NCBI RefSeq assembly: GCF_000718785.1
Contig: NZ_JOCA01000004.1
Span: 186,001 to 250,000 of the forward strand
DNA from: Streptomyces sp. NRRL WC-3626
GTDB taxonomy: Bacteria; Actinomycetota; Actinomycetes; Streptomycetales; Streptomycetaceae
Reading direction: 5' to 3'
Length of the DNA: 64,000 bases
Shown piece by piece: positions 1 to 9,128 of the stretch. The stretch's first letter is position 1. Each line of letters starts with the position of its first letter. The position numbers were made by a program, and so were the translations under genes. A model generated the notes under the pieces. It was given only the letters and a program-made list of their open reading frames with translations, did not search any database and was not told the origin of the DNA.

Positions 1-1204
1 GCACACCTATCTGCCAGTCGTTCATCCCCAGCCCGAACACCTGCTGGGCCTGCTTGGTGAGATCGTCGTCCTTCAGCTCGGGCGCCTGGCTGATGAAGGC
101 CGTGTTGCAGGAGCGGGCGAAGCTCGCCTTGAACGTGCCGTCCTTGATCTCGAACTTGTCGTCGTTCTGGAACTTCCAGCCGCCGTAGCTGAAGTACTTC
201 GGGCACGGATGCTTCTCGTCCATGCCGGCGAGGTCCTTCTCGATCAGCATCGAGGAGGTGATCACCTTCATGGTGGAGCCCGGCGCGAGCGAACCCTGGA
301 ACGCGGTGTTGAAGCCGTGCGAGGAGTTGGCCACGGCGAGTATCTCGCCGGTCGACGGGCGCAGCACCACCACCGACGCCCGCTCCTTCTTCGCCACCTG
401 CGCCTCGGCGGCGGCCTGCAGGGAGGGGCTCAGCGTGGTCTCCACCGTGCCCGGGGTGCCCTCGCTCAGCTCCAGCACGGTCCGGTCGGACAGCTTCGCC
501 TTCTCCGACTCCTCGCCGCGCACGATCCGCAGCTCGACGCCGGCCTCGCCGCCCGCCTTCTCCCCGTACTTCTCGCGCAGCCCGTCCAGCACCGTCCCCA
601 GGGACGCGTACGTGTCCGTGGTCAGCTCGCCGCCGTCCCGGTCCAGCGCCTTGACCGGCGGGGTGCCGGCCTCGCCGGTGACCAGCTTGTCGCCGTCCTT
701 CAGCTCGGGATGCACGACGGACGGCTGCCAGGCCACCACGGGTTGGCCGTCCCCGGCCCCGCGTACGACGGTCAGCTCGCCGTCGTAGGCCAGCGGCTTG
801 CTGATCTCCTCGTACGACACCGTGCCCTTGACGGCGAAGGGGACCTTGCCGCCGGTGCGGGTGCCGGGGGTGAGGGTGACGTCCTTGACGCGGGCGTCCT
901 CGGCGTATGCGGTGAGCAGGGCGGTCGCGGCCTCGGGGGCGTCGGTGAGGGCGGCGGCCTCGCTCACCTTTCCGGACTGCCAGGCGGTGAGGAAGCGCTC
1001 GGCCGTGCCGGTGACCTCTTCGGCGGACAGCGGGCCCGTCTTGACGTCCTCGGCCGTGGAGGCCGTCCGCGTGCCGTCCTCGGCACCGCCCCCGAACAGC
1101 GCGTAGGCGCCGAACCCGGCACCGCCGACGACCACGGCGACCACCGTGCCGAGCACCGCGGGTCTCGTCCTGCGCCGCTCGGCGGCGTTCCTTCTGTTCC
1201 CCAC
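1..1204 (-). CDS. Penicillin-binding protein, transpeptidase type (partial, C-terminus outside window)
   Basis: A membrane-anchored D,D-transpeptidase that would cross-link peptidoglycan outside the membrane. About 401 residues are visible. They comprise an N-terminal signal anchor, an NTF2-like MecA_N-type domain, a dimerisation region, and the first part of the transpeptidase domain. The active-site tetrad STMK lies near residue 308 and the SCN motif (ARSCNTAF) near residue 364; the KTG box falls beyond the window edge. The GTG start at 1204 is chosen because it follows an AGGA/GGAGG ribosome-binding site and leads straight into a basic cytoplasmic tail and a hydrophobic helix. It lies 101 bp downstream of a closely similar paralogue on the same strand, so the two look like a tandem duplication transcribed together. 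Truncation is only by the window boundary. Confidence 0.93.
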   Translation of the reverse strand, partial: MGNRRNAAERRRTRPAVLGTVVAVVVGGAGFGAYALFGGGAEDGTRTASTAEDVKTGPLSAEEVTGTAERFLTAWQSGKVSEAAALTDAPEAATALLTAYAEDARVKDVTLTPGTRTGGKVPFAVKGTVSYEEISKPLAYDGELTVVRGAGDGQPVVAWQPSVVHPELKDGDKLVTGEAGTPPVKALDRDGGELTTDTYASLGTVLDGLREKYGEKAGGEAGVELRIVRGEESEKAKLSDRTVLELSEGTPGTVETTLSPSLQAAAEAQVAKKERASVVVLRPSTGEILAVANSSHGFNTAFQGSLAPGSTMKVITSSMLIEKDLAGMDEKHPCPKYFSYGGWKFQNDDKFEIKDGTFKASFARSCNTAFISQAPELKDDDLTKQAQQVFGLGMNDWQIGV

Positions 1205-1305
1205 TGCTTTCCTGTTCCTCCGCTGTCCGCCGCGGGCTCCCCCGGCCCTCATGGCTCGCCCGTGCCAACGACCCACATTAGAGTCCCGCCGTTCACGCGG
1301 TGCGG

Positions 1306-2943
1306 TCAGCCGCCCGCTCGTAGCACGGCTGCGACAATCGGGCCGGCCGCGTCGCCGCCGTGGCCGCCCTGCTGGACCATGGCCGCCGCGGCGACGTCGT
1401 CGCGGAAACCGGTGAACCAGCTGTCGGAGGTGGCCTTTCCGTCGACCTCGGCGGAGCCCGTCTTCGCCCCGATGTCACCGCCGAGCCCGGACATGGCCGG
1501 CCGGCCGGTGCCCTGGGTGGCGGTGAGCCGCATCATCTGCTTCAGCTGGGACGCGGTGCCCGCGGGGAGGCCCTTCGCCTGCGCCAGCTGACGTCCGTCG
1601 AGGTCGGGCGAGACCAGATACGGCTGACGGAACGTGCCGGTGATCGCGGTCGCCGTCACGGAGGCCATGTTCAGCGGGTTCATCTGCACCTGCCCCTGCC
1701 CGATGGCGTTCGCCGCGCGGTCCGGGCCGTCGACGGCGGGGACACTGCCGTCGAAGGAGGAGATACCGGTCTTCCAGTCGTCCCGCCCGAGCCCGAACCG
1801 CTCCTGCGCCTCCTGGGTGAGCGAGGAGTCGGTGAGCGGATCCTCGTCGATGAGCTTGATGAAGGCCGTGTTGCAGGACCGCAGGAAGCTGTTGGCGAGG
1901 CTGGCGCCCTCGTTCGGCGGCATGTCGGTGATGTTCTTGAAGGTCTGGCTGCGCATGACCGCGCTGTCCGGGCAGGGCGCCGGGCCGTTCATCGAGGTCA
2001 CGCCGTTGTCGATGAGCATCGCGGCGGTGATGATCTTCATGGTGGAGCCGGGGGCGACCTGCCCCTGGAAGGCCGCGTTGAACCCGTCCTCGCGGTGGTT
2101 GGCCACCGCCAGCACCTCACCCGTGCTGGGTTCGACCGCCACCACCGAGGACTCCGGGTACCGCCGCACCGCCTTCTCCGCCGCCGCCTGCACCCCGGCG
2201 CTGAGGGTCGTGGGCAGCTTGCCCGCCTTGCCCTTCGTGAGGGTCAGCAGCGGGGTGTCGGCCGCCTCCTCGCCGGTGGCCGCCCCGGAGTGCCTGATCA
2301 CGAGTTCGACACCGGGGGTGCCGCCCGCCTGCTCGCCGTACTTCTGGCGCAGGGTGTCCAGGACCGGCCCGAGCGAGGGGTACTTCTCCTGCGTCAGCAC
2401 CGAGCCGTCGCGGCCCACCGCCTCGATGGGCGGCTGCGCGGACTCCGCGGTGACGAGCGTGTCGCCCTCCTTCAGCTCCGGATGGACGACCGACGGCTGC
2501 CAGTCGACCAGCGGCCGCCCGGTGGTCTGCCCGCGCACCACGGACAGCACGCTCTCGTAGCCCAGCGGCTCGGACTTCCCGTCGAAGGTGACGGTCGCCT
2601 TCACCGAGAACGGCACGGTGGCACCGGAGGCCTTCCCCGGCGTGATCTCGACATCACCGATGAAGGCGTCGTCGCCGTACGCCGTCAGCAGCGCCCCGGC
2701 CTCCTCGGCGTTGTTCGTGTACGACGCCGCCTGCGCGGCCTCCCCCTTCTCCCAGGCCGCGAAGAAGTTCTCGCTGGTCTCCTCGATCTCCCCCGCGTCC
2801 GGCGGCCCGGACTTCTTCGTCGTCGCGCCGCCCGGCCCGTCACCGCTCACGGCCGACACGATGTTGTAGGCGCCGTACCCCGCTCCGCCCAGCATCACCG
2901 CGAACACCCCGCCGATCACGGCGGCCTTGACCCCCTTGGCCAT
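1306..2943 (-). CDS. Penicillin-binding protein, MecA_N-type transpeptidase
   Basis: A 545-residue class B penicillin-binding protein acting in peptidoglycan cross-linking. In order it has a short basic N-terminus, a signal-anchor helix (residues ~5-27), an NTF2-like MecA_N domain, a PBP-dimer region, and a transpeptidase domain. Catalytic STMK is near residue 298, SCN (LRSCNTAF) near 357, and KTG (GAKTGSAE) near 493, so all three penicillin-binding motifs are intact. An in-frame start lies 30 bp further upstream, but the ATG at 2943 has a GGGGGAA site 6-7 nt before it and begins the typical MAKGVKAA anchor. It is the upstream member of a tandem pair with the PBP ending at the window edge. 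MecA_N-type PBPs include low-affinity enzymes, but nothing here shows beta-lactam resistance. Confidence 0.95.
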   Translation of the reverse strand: MAKGVKAAVIGGVFAVMLGGAGYGAYNIVSAVSGDGPGGATTKKSGPPDAGEIEETSENFFAAWEKGEAAQAASYTNNAEEAGALLTAYGDDAFIGDVEITPGKASGATVPFSVKATVTFDGKSEPLGYESVLSVVRGQTTGRPLVDWQPSVVHPELKEGDTLVTAESAQPPIEAVGRDGSVLTQEKYPSLGPVLDTLRQKYGEQAGGTPGVELVIRHSGAATGEEAADTPLLTLTKGKAGKLPTTLSAGVQAAAEKAVRRYPESSVVAVEPSTGEVLAVANHREDGFNAAFQGQVAPGSTMKIITAAMLIDNGVTSMNGPAPCPDSAVMRSQTFKNITDMPPNEGASLANSFLRSCNTAFIKLIDEDPLTDSSLTQEAQERFGLGRDDWKTGISSFDGSVPAVDGPDRAANAIGQGQVQMNPLNMASVTATAITGTFRQPYLVSPDLDGRQLAQAKGLPAGTASQLKQMMRLTATQGTGRPAMSGLGGDIGAKTGSAEVDGKATSDSWFTGFRDDVAAAAMVQQGGHGGDAAGPIVAAVLRAGG

Positions 2944-3092
2944 CGGACGTTCCCCCTCCGCCCGGACCCCCACGTCTCCTGAACGCGTTCAAAAAGCCCG
3001 GTGAGTGAGCACTCTATGCGCCGAGAGTGACCAACGGGCCGCCCGTGTCCGTTTGTTGTCCGAAGAGAGACCCACCCACCGCGCAGAAGGCC

Positions 3093-4859
3093 TCAAACCC
3101 ACGTGTCCAGCCACATCCGCGCCCGCCAGTCCTCGATGGGGATGGGGGTGCCGGTGTAGATGGGCCAGAAGTAGATGAAGTTCCATGCGATCAGGAGGGT
3201 CAGGACGCCCGCCGCCGTCGCGCCCGCCACGCGGCGGGTGTCGGAGGAGCGGGGTGGGCCGATCAGGGCGCCCAGCAGCATCGCCACCGCGAGACAGAGG
3301 AAGGGGAGGAAGACGACGGCGTAGAAGAAGAAGATCGTGCGTTCCTGGTAGAGGAACCAGGGGGCGTAGCCGGCCGCGATGCCGCAGGCGATGGCGCCCG
3401 CCCGCCAGTCGCGGCGCAGCAGCCAGCGCCACAGGACGTACAGCAGGGCGAAACAGGCCGTCCACCACAGCAGCGGCGTGCCGAGCGCCAGCACCTCCTG
3501 CGCGCACTTCTCGCCCGCGTCGGCCGGACAGCCGTCCACGCCCGGTGCCGGGGACTCGTAGAAGTAGGAGACCGGGCGGCCGGTGACGATCCAGCTCCAC
3601 GGGTTGGACTCGTAGGTGTGCGGGGAGTGCAGGCCGACATGGAAGTCGTAGACCTGGTTCTCGTAGTGCCACAGGCTGCGCCACCAGTCGGGGAAGAGCC
3701 ACGACCAGTCGCTGTCCCGGCCGTCCTTCACCGCCCAGTCGCGGTAGTAGCCGCCGCTTCCGTCGGTCGCCGAGCGGAACCAGCCGATCCACGACGCGAA
3801 GTAGGTGACCACCGCCACCGGCACCGTCGACAGGAACGCCCAGCCCAGATCGCGCTTCAGGACGGCGATACGGGGCCGGTACGCGCCGGCGACCCGGCGC
3901 GAGCCGACGTCCCACAGCACCGCCATCACACAGAACGCGGCCATGATGTACAGGCCGTTCCACTTGGTGCCGATGGCCAGACCCAGCATCACGCCCGCCG
4001 CCAGCCGCCACGGGCGCAGGCCCAGCCGGGTGTTCTCGGCGATGTCCGCGTCCGCGCGGGCCCGGCCGTCCGCGTCCACCGGCAGTGCGGCGGCGAGCCG
4101 CTCGCGCGCCCGGTCCCGGTCGACCACCAGACAGCCGAACGCCGCGAGCACGAAGAACATCAGCACACCGTCGAGCAGCGACGTCCGGCTCATCACGAAG
4201 TGCAGCCCGTCCACCGCCATCAGCGCACCCGCGAGACAGCCGAGGAACGTCGAGCGGAACAGCCGCCGCCCGATCCGGCACAGCATCAGCACGGAGAGCG
4301 TGCCGAGCAGCGCCGTCATGAACCGCCAGCCGACCGGGTCGAAGCCGAACATCAGCTCGCCGAGCCCGATCACGTACTTGCCGACCGGCGGATGGACCAC
4401 GTACGCCGCGTCCGTCGGGATCGGGACGCTCCCGCCCGAGTTCAGGATCAGATCGTTGGCGTTCTTGTCCCAGTTGACCTCGAAGCCGCGGTGGACCAGC
4501 GCCCACGCGTCCTTGGCGTAGTACGTCTCGTCGAATATCACCGCCTTCGGGCTGCCCAGGTTCCAGAACCGGAGCACTCCCGCCAGCAGCGTCACCAGCA
4601 GCGGTCCGCCCCACCCCGACCAGCGGGTGAGACGTTCCGCGAGCACCGGCGGGACGCCGAGCGTGTCCCACAGCCGTCCCGACGGCCGCGTGTACGGCGG
4701 CACCAGGCGGTCGCGGACATCGCCCTCGTGGACAGCGCTTCTGGACCGGCCCGGCGCCGGGTAGCCGAAGCGGTGCAGCCGCTGCTGCCACGACGGCCGC
4801 TCTTCGTGCGGCGGCCGGTCCTGCCGGATGTCCGTGGAGGAGGACGCGGTACTGGTCAC
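3093..4859 (-). CDS. pmt: Dolichyl-phosphate-mannose--protein mannosyltransferase (Pmt, GT39)
   Basis: A polytopic membrane protein of 588 residues that transfers mannose from polyprenyl-phosphate-mannose to Ser/Thr of exported proteins. It has many hydrophobic segments and an early acidic DE pair in the first extracytoplasmic loop (VIFDETYYAKDAW), characteristic of the GT39 catalytic loop. A conserved C-terminal W-rich stretch is also present. The frame stays open upstream, but that would overlap rsmI on the other strand. The GTG at 4859, starting VTSTASSS, gives a length normal for Streptomyces Pmt and leaves an 85-bp divergent promoter region with rsmI. In Streptomyces this pathway glycosylates lipoproteins and the phage phiC31 receptor; that role is family knowledge. 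Confidence 0.93.
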   Translation of the reverse strand: MTSTASSSTDIRQDRPPHEERPSWQQRLHRFGYPAPGRSRSAVHEGDVRDRLVPPYTRPSGRLWDTLGVPPVLAERLTRWSGWGGPLLVTLLAGVLRFWNLGSPKAVIFDETYYAKDAWALVHRGFEVNWDKNANDLILNSGGSVPIPTDAAYVVHPPVGKYVIGLGELMFGFDPVGWRFMTALLGTLSVLMLCRIGRRLFRSTFLGCLAGALMAVDGLHFVMSRTSLLDGVLMFFVLAAFGCLVVDRDRARERLAAALPVDADGRARADADIAENTRLGLRPWRLAAGVMLGLAIGTKWNGLYIMAAFCVMAVLWDVGSRRVAGAYRPRIAVLKRDLGWAFLSTVPVAVVTYFASWIGWFRSATDGSGGYYRDWAVKDGRDSDWSWLFPDWWRSLWHYENQVYDFHVGLHSPHTYESNPWSWIVTGRPVSYFYESPAPGVDGCPADAGEKCAQEVLALGTPLLWWTACFALLYVLWRWLLRRDWRAGAIACGIAAGYAPWFLYQERTIFFFYAVVFLPFLCLAVAMLLGALIGPPRSSDTRRVAGATAAGVLTLLIAWNFIYFWPIYTGTPIPIEDWRARMWLDTWV

Positions 4860-4944
4860 CGCGCCATCGTAGGGAACAGGGCTGTGTGAGTCCCGCGCAT
4901 GACCGGTATGCCCCGCCTCCTTCGCGTACTGGGAGGATGGGGGA

Positions 4945-5805
4945 GTGACCGGAATCCTCGTACTCGCAGGCACCCCCATCGGCGACATCTCCGACGCCCC
5001 GCCCCGGCTCGCCGAGGAACTCGCGGGCGCCGACGTCGTCGCCGCCGAGGACACACGGCGGCTGCGCCGGCTGACCCAGGCGCTCGGCGTCACCCCCAAG
5101 GGCCGGGTGGTCTCCTACTTCGAGGGCAACGAGACCGCCCGTACGCCCGAACTCGTCGAGGAGCTGGCGGGCGGCGCGCGCGTGCTGCTGGTGACGGACG
5201 CCGGGATGCCGTCCGTGTCCGACCCCGGGTACCGGCTGGTCGCGGCGGCCGTCGAGCGGGACGTCAAGGTCACCGCCGTGCCCGGCCCGTCCGCCGTACT
5301 CACCGCGCTCGCCCTGTCCGGGCTCCCCGTGGACCGCTTCTGCTTCGAGGGGTTCCTGCCCCGCAAGGCCGGCGAACGGCTGGGGCGGCTGCGGGAGGTC
5401 GCCCAGGAGCGGCGCACCCTGGTCTACTTCGAGGCCCCGCACCGCCTCGACGACACCCTCGCCGCGATGGCCGAGGTCTTCGGCGGGGAGCGGCGGGCCG
5501 CCGTCTGCCGCGAGCTGACCAAGACGTACGAGGAGGTCAAGCGGGGCCCGCTGGCCGAGCTGGCCGCGTGGGCCGCGGAGGGGGTGCGCGGGGAGATCAC
5601 GGTGGTGGTCGAGGGGGCGCCGGAGAAGGGGGCCGAGGAGATCGACGACGCCGAGCTGGTGCGGCGGGTGCGGGTGCGGGAGGAGGCGGGGGAGCGGCGC
5701 AAGGAGGCCATCGCGGCGGTTGCCGTGGAAGCGGGGCTTCCCAAGAGGCAGGTGTTCGACGCGGTCGTGCGCGCGAAGCGCGAGGCGGGTGAGGGGTCCC
5801 GGTAA
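4945..5805 (+). CDS. rsmI: 16S rRNA (cytidine(1402)-2'-O)-methyltransferase RsmI
   Basis: A 286-residue SAM-dependent tetrapyrrole-methylase-fold enzyme that methylates the ribose of C1402 in 16S rRNA near the P site. The glycine-rich start (GILVLAGTPIGDISDAP) and the P-GPSAVLTAL and FEGFLPRK motifs are family signatures. The C-terminus carries the usual helical domain ending in LPKRQVFDAVVRAKRE. The GTG start sits 8-10 nt after a GGGAGGA site. It is divergent from pmt and close to rsmA, another 16S rRNA methylase, in a small rRNA-modification neighbourhood. Confidence 0.96.
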   Translation: MTGILVLAGTPIGDISDAPPRLAEELAGADVVAAEDTRRLRRLTQALGVTPKGRVVSYFEGNETARTPELVEELAGGARVLLVTDAGMPSVSDPGYRLVAAAVERDVKVTAVPGPSAVLTALALSGLPVDRFCFEGFLPRKAGERLGRLREVAQERRTLVYFEAPHRLDDTLAAMAEVFGGERRAAVCRELTKTYEEVKRGPLAELAAWAAEGVRGEITVVVEGAPEKGAEEIDDAELVRRVRVREEAGERRKEAIAAVAVEAGLPKRQVFDAVVRAKREAGEGSR

Positions 5806-5877
5806 CGCCGCGAGGGGTGCGGTCGCGTCGCGGGCCGGTCGCGCCCACGCGCGGGAGCCGCGTGTCGATGGGGCCTC

Positions 5878-5894
5878 GCGCCCCGTCGGGGCGC
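5878..5894 (+). terminator. Short GC hairpin downstream of rsmI
   Basis: GCGCCCC-gtc-GGGGCGC forms a perfect 7-bp stem with a 3-nt loop, 72 bp after the rsmI stop. There is no U-run, as is common for Streptomyces terminators. The call is structural only. Confidence 0.4.
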
Positions 5895-6056
5895 ATCACC
5901 CAGGGGGCGGTAAAGGGCTCGGGGCGTTTCGGTAAGGAACCGCCAAATCGGGGCCAATACTCGGCTGCCCCACCTGCGCTGTCGGCCGTGGAGGAGTCCA
6001 CTGGAGCGAGGGGACGGATCCGATTCCGTTCCGCCAGCGGATCGACGGGAGCCGGC

Positions 6057-6410
6057 ATGACTGAGATCTCGGGGCGCAGCGGGCTGAGGGCGGGTGCCAC
6101 CGCCGTGGTCAACGAGTCGTACTCCTTCGCCTGCATGCGCTGCGGGTACGGCTGGGAGCAGTCGTACGAGATAGAGCACCACACCGACGGGGACGGCCAC
6201 GAGTTCGTGATGTACGTGGCGGACGGCCGGGTCGTGCCCTCCCCGCTGAACCGGCCGACGTGCCAGAACTGCGACGGCCACGTCGTACGGATCCTGCGCC
6301 CCGGCCGGGTCGCCTCCGCCCGCGACGCCGCGCACCGCGACCGCCGTGTGCCGGCCGCCGGGCCGGTCGAGGCCCCGTGGGACCCCGAGGGGCGGGCGCC
6401 GCTTCCGTAG
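6057..6410 (+). CDS. Small zinc-ribbon protein of unknown function
   Basis: A 117-residue protein with two CxxC knuckles, CMRC near residue 23 and CQNC near residue 64, which should bind one zinc ion as a zinc ribbon. Between them is a stretch rich in His and aromatic residues (GWEQSYEIEHHTD). The frame is open for 240 bp upstream, but the ATG at 6057 follows a GGGAG site and begins the conserved-looking part. It lies 10 bp upstream of tatD on the same strand and is probably cotranscribed. No catalytic motif is recognisable. It is likely a conserved actinobacterial protein, but its function is not inferable from sequence. Confidence 0.8.
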   Translation: MTEISGRSGLRAGATAVVNESYSFACMRCGYGWEQSYEIEHHTDGDGHEFVMYVADGRVVPSPLNRPTCQNCDGHVVRILRPGRVASARDAAHRDRRVPAAGPVEAPWDPEGRAPLP

Positions 6411-6420
6411 GATCGGGGGC

Positions 6421-7311
6421 ATGCCTTCGAACGACCCCGGCAAGAACGCCGCCCCGCCGCTCCCGGACCCCCTGCGGATACCGGTCGCGGACTCGCACAC
6501 CCACCTCGACATGCAGTCCGGCACCGTGGAGGAGGCCCTCGCGAAGGCCGCGTCGGTGGGTGTGACGACCGTGGTGCAGGTCGGCTGCGACCTCAAGGGG
6601 TCCCGGTGGGCGGCGGAGACCGCGGCGGCGTACGACGCCGTCCACGCGACGGTCGCCCTGCACCCGAACGAGGCCCCGCGGATCGTGCACGGGGACCCCG
6701 ACGGCTGGTCCCGGCAGGGCGCGCGGGGGCCCGGCGGCGACGCGGCGCTCGACGAGGCGCTCGCCGAGATCGACCGGCTGGCCGCGCTGCCCCACGTCAA
6801 GGGCGTCGGCGAGACGGGACTCGACCACTTCCGCACCGGCCCGGAGGGCAAGGAGGCGCAGGAGCGGTCCTTCCGCGCCCACATCGAGATCGCCAAGCGC
6901 CACGGCAAAACCCTCGTCATCCACGACCGCGACGCCCACGCCGACGTCCTGCGCGTGCTCAAGGAGGAGGGCGCCCCCGAGCGCACCGTCTTCCACTGCT
7001 ACTCCGGGGACGCCGAGATGGCGGAGATCTGCGCGGGTGCCGGGTACTACATGTCGTTCGCCGGGAACGTCACCTTCAAGAACGCCCAGAACCTGCGGGA
7101 CGCGCTCGCCGTGGCCCCGCCGGAACTGGTCCTGGTGGAGACCGACGCGCCGTTCCTGACGCCGGTGCCGTACCGGGGGCGGCCGAACGCCCCGTACCTG
7201 GTGCCGGTGACCGTGCGTGCCATGGCGGCCGTACGGGGCGTCGACGAGGACACCCTGGCCGCCGCGCTCGGCGCGAACACGGCCCGCGCCTTCGGTTATC
7301 CACAGGCGTGA
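6421..7311 (+). CDS. tatD: TatD family metal-dependent deoxyribonuclease
   Basis: A 296-residue TIM-barrel metallohydrolase with the TatD markers: DSHTHLD at residues ~22-28, a [10 protein letters not shown] metal ligand segment, [15 protein letters not shown], and VETDAPFL near the C-terminus. TatD proteins are Mg-dependent 3'-5' DNases. The ATG at 6421 gives the normal family length; the frame stays open upstream into the zinc-ribbon gene. It is followed after only 34 bp by rsmA. In S. coelicolor and many relatives an rpfB gene sits in that interval, so its absence here is notable. Confidence 0.95.
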   Translation: MPSNDPGKNAAPPLPDPLRIPVADSHTHLDMQSGTVEEALAKAASVGVTTVVQVGCDLKGSRWAAETAAAYDAVHATVALHPNEAPRIVHGDPDGWSRQGARGPGGDAALDEALAEIDRLAALPHVKGVGETGLDHFRTGPEGKEAQERSFRAHIEIAKRHGKTLVIHDRDAHADVLRVLKEEGAPERTVFHCYSGDAEMAEICAGAGYYMSFAGNVTFKNAQNLRDALAVAPPELVLVETDAPFLTPVPYRGRPNAPYLVPVTVRAMAAVRGVDEDTLAAALGANTARAFGYPQA

Positions 7312-7345
7312 CCTGCGCGGTCCGGGTGCCCCGTACCCTTGTCCC

Positions 7346-8227
7346 GTGACCAGCCCCACCCCTGACGCCCTCCTGGGCCCCGCCGACATCCGTGAACTGG
7401 CGGCCGCCCTCGGCGTACGGCCCACCAAGCAGCGCGGCCAGAACTTCGTCATCGACGCCAACACGGTCCGCCGTATCGTGCGCACCGCCGGGGTCCGGTC
7501 CGACGACGTGGTCGTCGAGGTCGGGCCGGGGCTCGGCTCGCTCACGCTGGCGCTGCTCGAGGCCGCCGACCGGGTGACCGCCGTCGAGATCGACGACGTC
7601 CTCGCGGCGGCGCTGCCCGCGACCGTCGCCGCCCGTATGCCCGGGCGCGCGGAGCGGTTCGCGCTGGTCCACTCCGACGCGATGCGGGTCACCGAGCTGC
7701 CCGGACCCGCCCCGACCGCCCTGGTCGCGAACCTGCCGTACAACGTGGCCGTGCCGGTGCTGCTGCACATGCTGGAGAGCTTCCCCAGCATCGAGCGCAC
7801 CCTCGTCATGGTGCAGGCAGAGGTCGCCGACCGGCTCGCCGCCGCACCCGGCTCGAAGGTGTACGGCGTGCCCTCGGTGAAGGCCAACTGGTACGCGGAG
7901 GTCAAGCGGGCCGGCGCGATCGGGCGGAACGTCTTCTGGCCGGCGCCGAACGTGGACAGCGGGCTGGTGTCGTTGGTCCGCCGCAGCGAGCCGCTGAAGA
8001 CCAGCGCCTCCCGGCGCGAGGTGTTCGCCGTCGTCGACGCGGCCTTCGCCCAGCGCCGCAAGACCCTGCGGGCCGCGCTCGCCGGCTGGGCCGGGTCGGC
8101 CGCCGCCGCCGAGGCCGCCCTGGTCGCGGCGGGTGTCTCGCCGCAGGCGCGCGGGGAGTCCCTCACCGTCGAGGAGTTCGCGCGCATCGCCGAGCACGCC
8201 GGGAACAAGGAGTCGGGTCAGCAGTGA
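7346..8227 (+). CDS. rsmA: 16S rRNA dimethyladenosine transferase
   Basis: A 293-residue Rossmann-fold methyltransferase that N6-dimethylates two adjacent adenosines in helix 45 of 16S rRNA. It shows GQNF (residue ~31), [16 protein letters not shown] (motif I), the catalytic NLPYNV motif (motif IV), and the C-terminal [12 protein letters not shown] and FAQRRKTLR signatures. The GTG at 7346 is chosen over an in-frame start 129 bp upstream, which would lie inside tatD. The stop overlaps the start of ispE by 4 nt, indicating translational coupling. Loss of this enzyme generally confers kasugamycin resistance. Confidence 0.97.
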   Translation: MTSPTPDALLGPADIRELAAALGVRPTKQRGQNFVIDANTVRRIVRTAGVRSDDVVVEVGPGLGSLTLALLEAADRVTAVEIDDVLAAALPATVAARMPGRAERFALVHSDAMRVTELPGPAPTALVANLPYNVAVPVLLHMLESFPSIERTLVMVQAEVADRLAAAPGSKVYGVPSVKANWYAEVKRAGAIGRNVFWPAPNVDSGLVSLVRRSEPLKTSASRREVFAVVDAAFAQRRKTLRAALAGWAGSAAAAEAALVAAGVSPQARGESLTVEEFARIAEHAGNKESGQQ

Positions 8228-9117
8228 GCGTCACCGTCCGCGTCCCCGCCAAGGTCAACGTCCAGCTCGCGGTCGGCGCGGCCCGCCCCGACGGCTTCCA
8301 CGACCTGGCCAACGTCTTCCTCGCGGTGGGTCTGTACGACGAGGTCACCGTCACGGCGGCCGACGAACTCCGGATCACCTGCACCGGACCCGACGCGGGT
8401 CAGGTCCCCCTCGACCGTACGAACCTCGCCGCCCGCGCCGCCCTGGCGCTCGCCGAGCGGTACGGCCGGGAGGCGGACGTCCACCTCCACATCGCCAAGG
8501 ACATCCCCGTCGCCGGGGGCATGGCGGGCGGCAGCGCGGACGGCGCGGGCGCGCTGCTGGCGTGCGACGCGCTGTGGGGGACGGGTGCCTCGCGCGAGGA
8601 ACTCCTCGACATCTGCGCCGAGCTGGGCAGCGACGTGCCGTTCAGCCTGGTCGGCGGGGCGGCGCTCGGCACCGGGCGGGGCGAGCAGCTGACGGAACTG
8701 GAGGTCGGGGGAACCTTCCACTGGGTGTTCGCGATGGCCTCGCGGGGGCTGTCGACCCCGGCGGTGTTCCGGGAGTTCGACCGGCTGGGGGAGGGGCGGG
8801 ACATTCCGGAGCCGGTGGCCTCGCGGGAACTGATCGACGCGCTCGCGAAGGGCGACGCCGACGCCCTCGCCGCCACCGTCTCCAACGACCTTCAGCCGGC
8901 GGCCCTGTCCCTGTTCCCCGAACTCGCGGACACTCTGGCGGCCGGGCGCGCGGCGGGAGCGCCGGCCACGCTGGTGTCGGGGTCGGGGCCGACCACGGCG
9001 TTCCTGGCGCGGGACGCGGAGGGGGCGGAGGCCGTCGCGGATGCGCTGCGGGCCTCGGGCACCTGCCGCGCCGTACGCACGGCGTCGGGTCCGGTGCCGG
9101 GGGCGACGGTGATCTGA
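8224..9117 (+). CDS. ispE: 4-(cytidine 5'-diphospho)-2-C-methyl-D-erythritol kinase
   Basis: A 297-residue GHMP kinase that phosphorylates CDP-methylerythritol in the non-mevalonate isoprenoid pathway. Visible signatures are [14 protein letters not shown] near the N-terminus, the ATP-binding [17 protein letters not shown] (residues ~97-113), GSDVPF, and the late [11 protein letters not shown] loop. The GTG start overlaps the rsmA stop (GTGA). It closes the tatD-rsmA-ispE operon; a Uma2-family gene faces it 11 bp downstream. Confidence 0.97.
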   Translation: MSVTVRVPAKVNVQLAVGAARPDGFHDLANVFLAVGLYDEVTVTAADELRITCTGPDAGQVPLDRTNLAARAALALAERYGREADVHLHIAKDIPVAGGMAGGSADGAGALLACDALWGTGASREELLDICAELGSDVPFSLVGGAALGTGRGEQLTELEVGGTFHWVFAMASRGLSTPAVFREFDRLGEGRDIPEPVASRELIDALAKGDADALAATVSNDLQPAALSLFPELADTLAAGRAAGAPATLVSGSGPTTAFLARDAEGAEAVADALRASGTCRAVRTASGPVPGATVI

Positions 9118-9128
9118 GGACTTCGGGT

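Noticed and set aside
2989..5442. Long minus-strand open frame covering pmt and rsmI
   Set aside because: It crosses two clearly assigned genes in a different frame and has no recognisable motifs.
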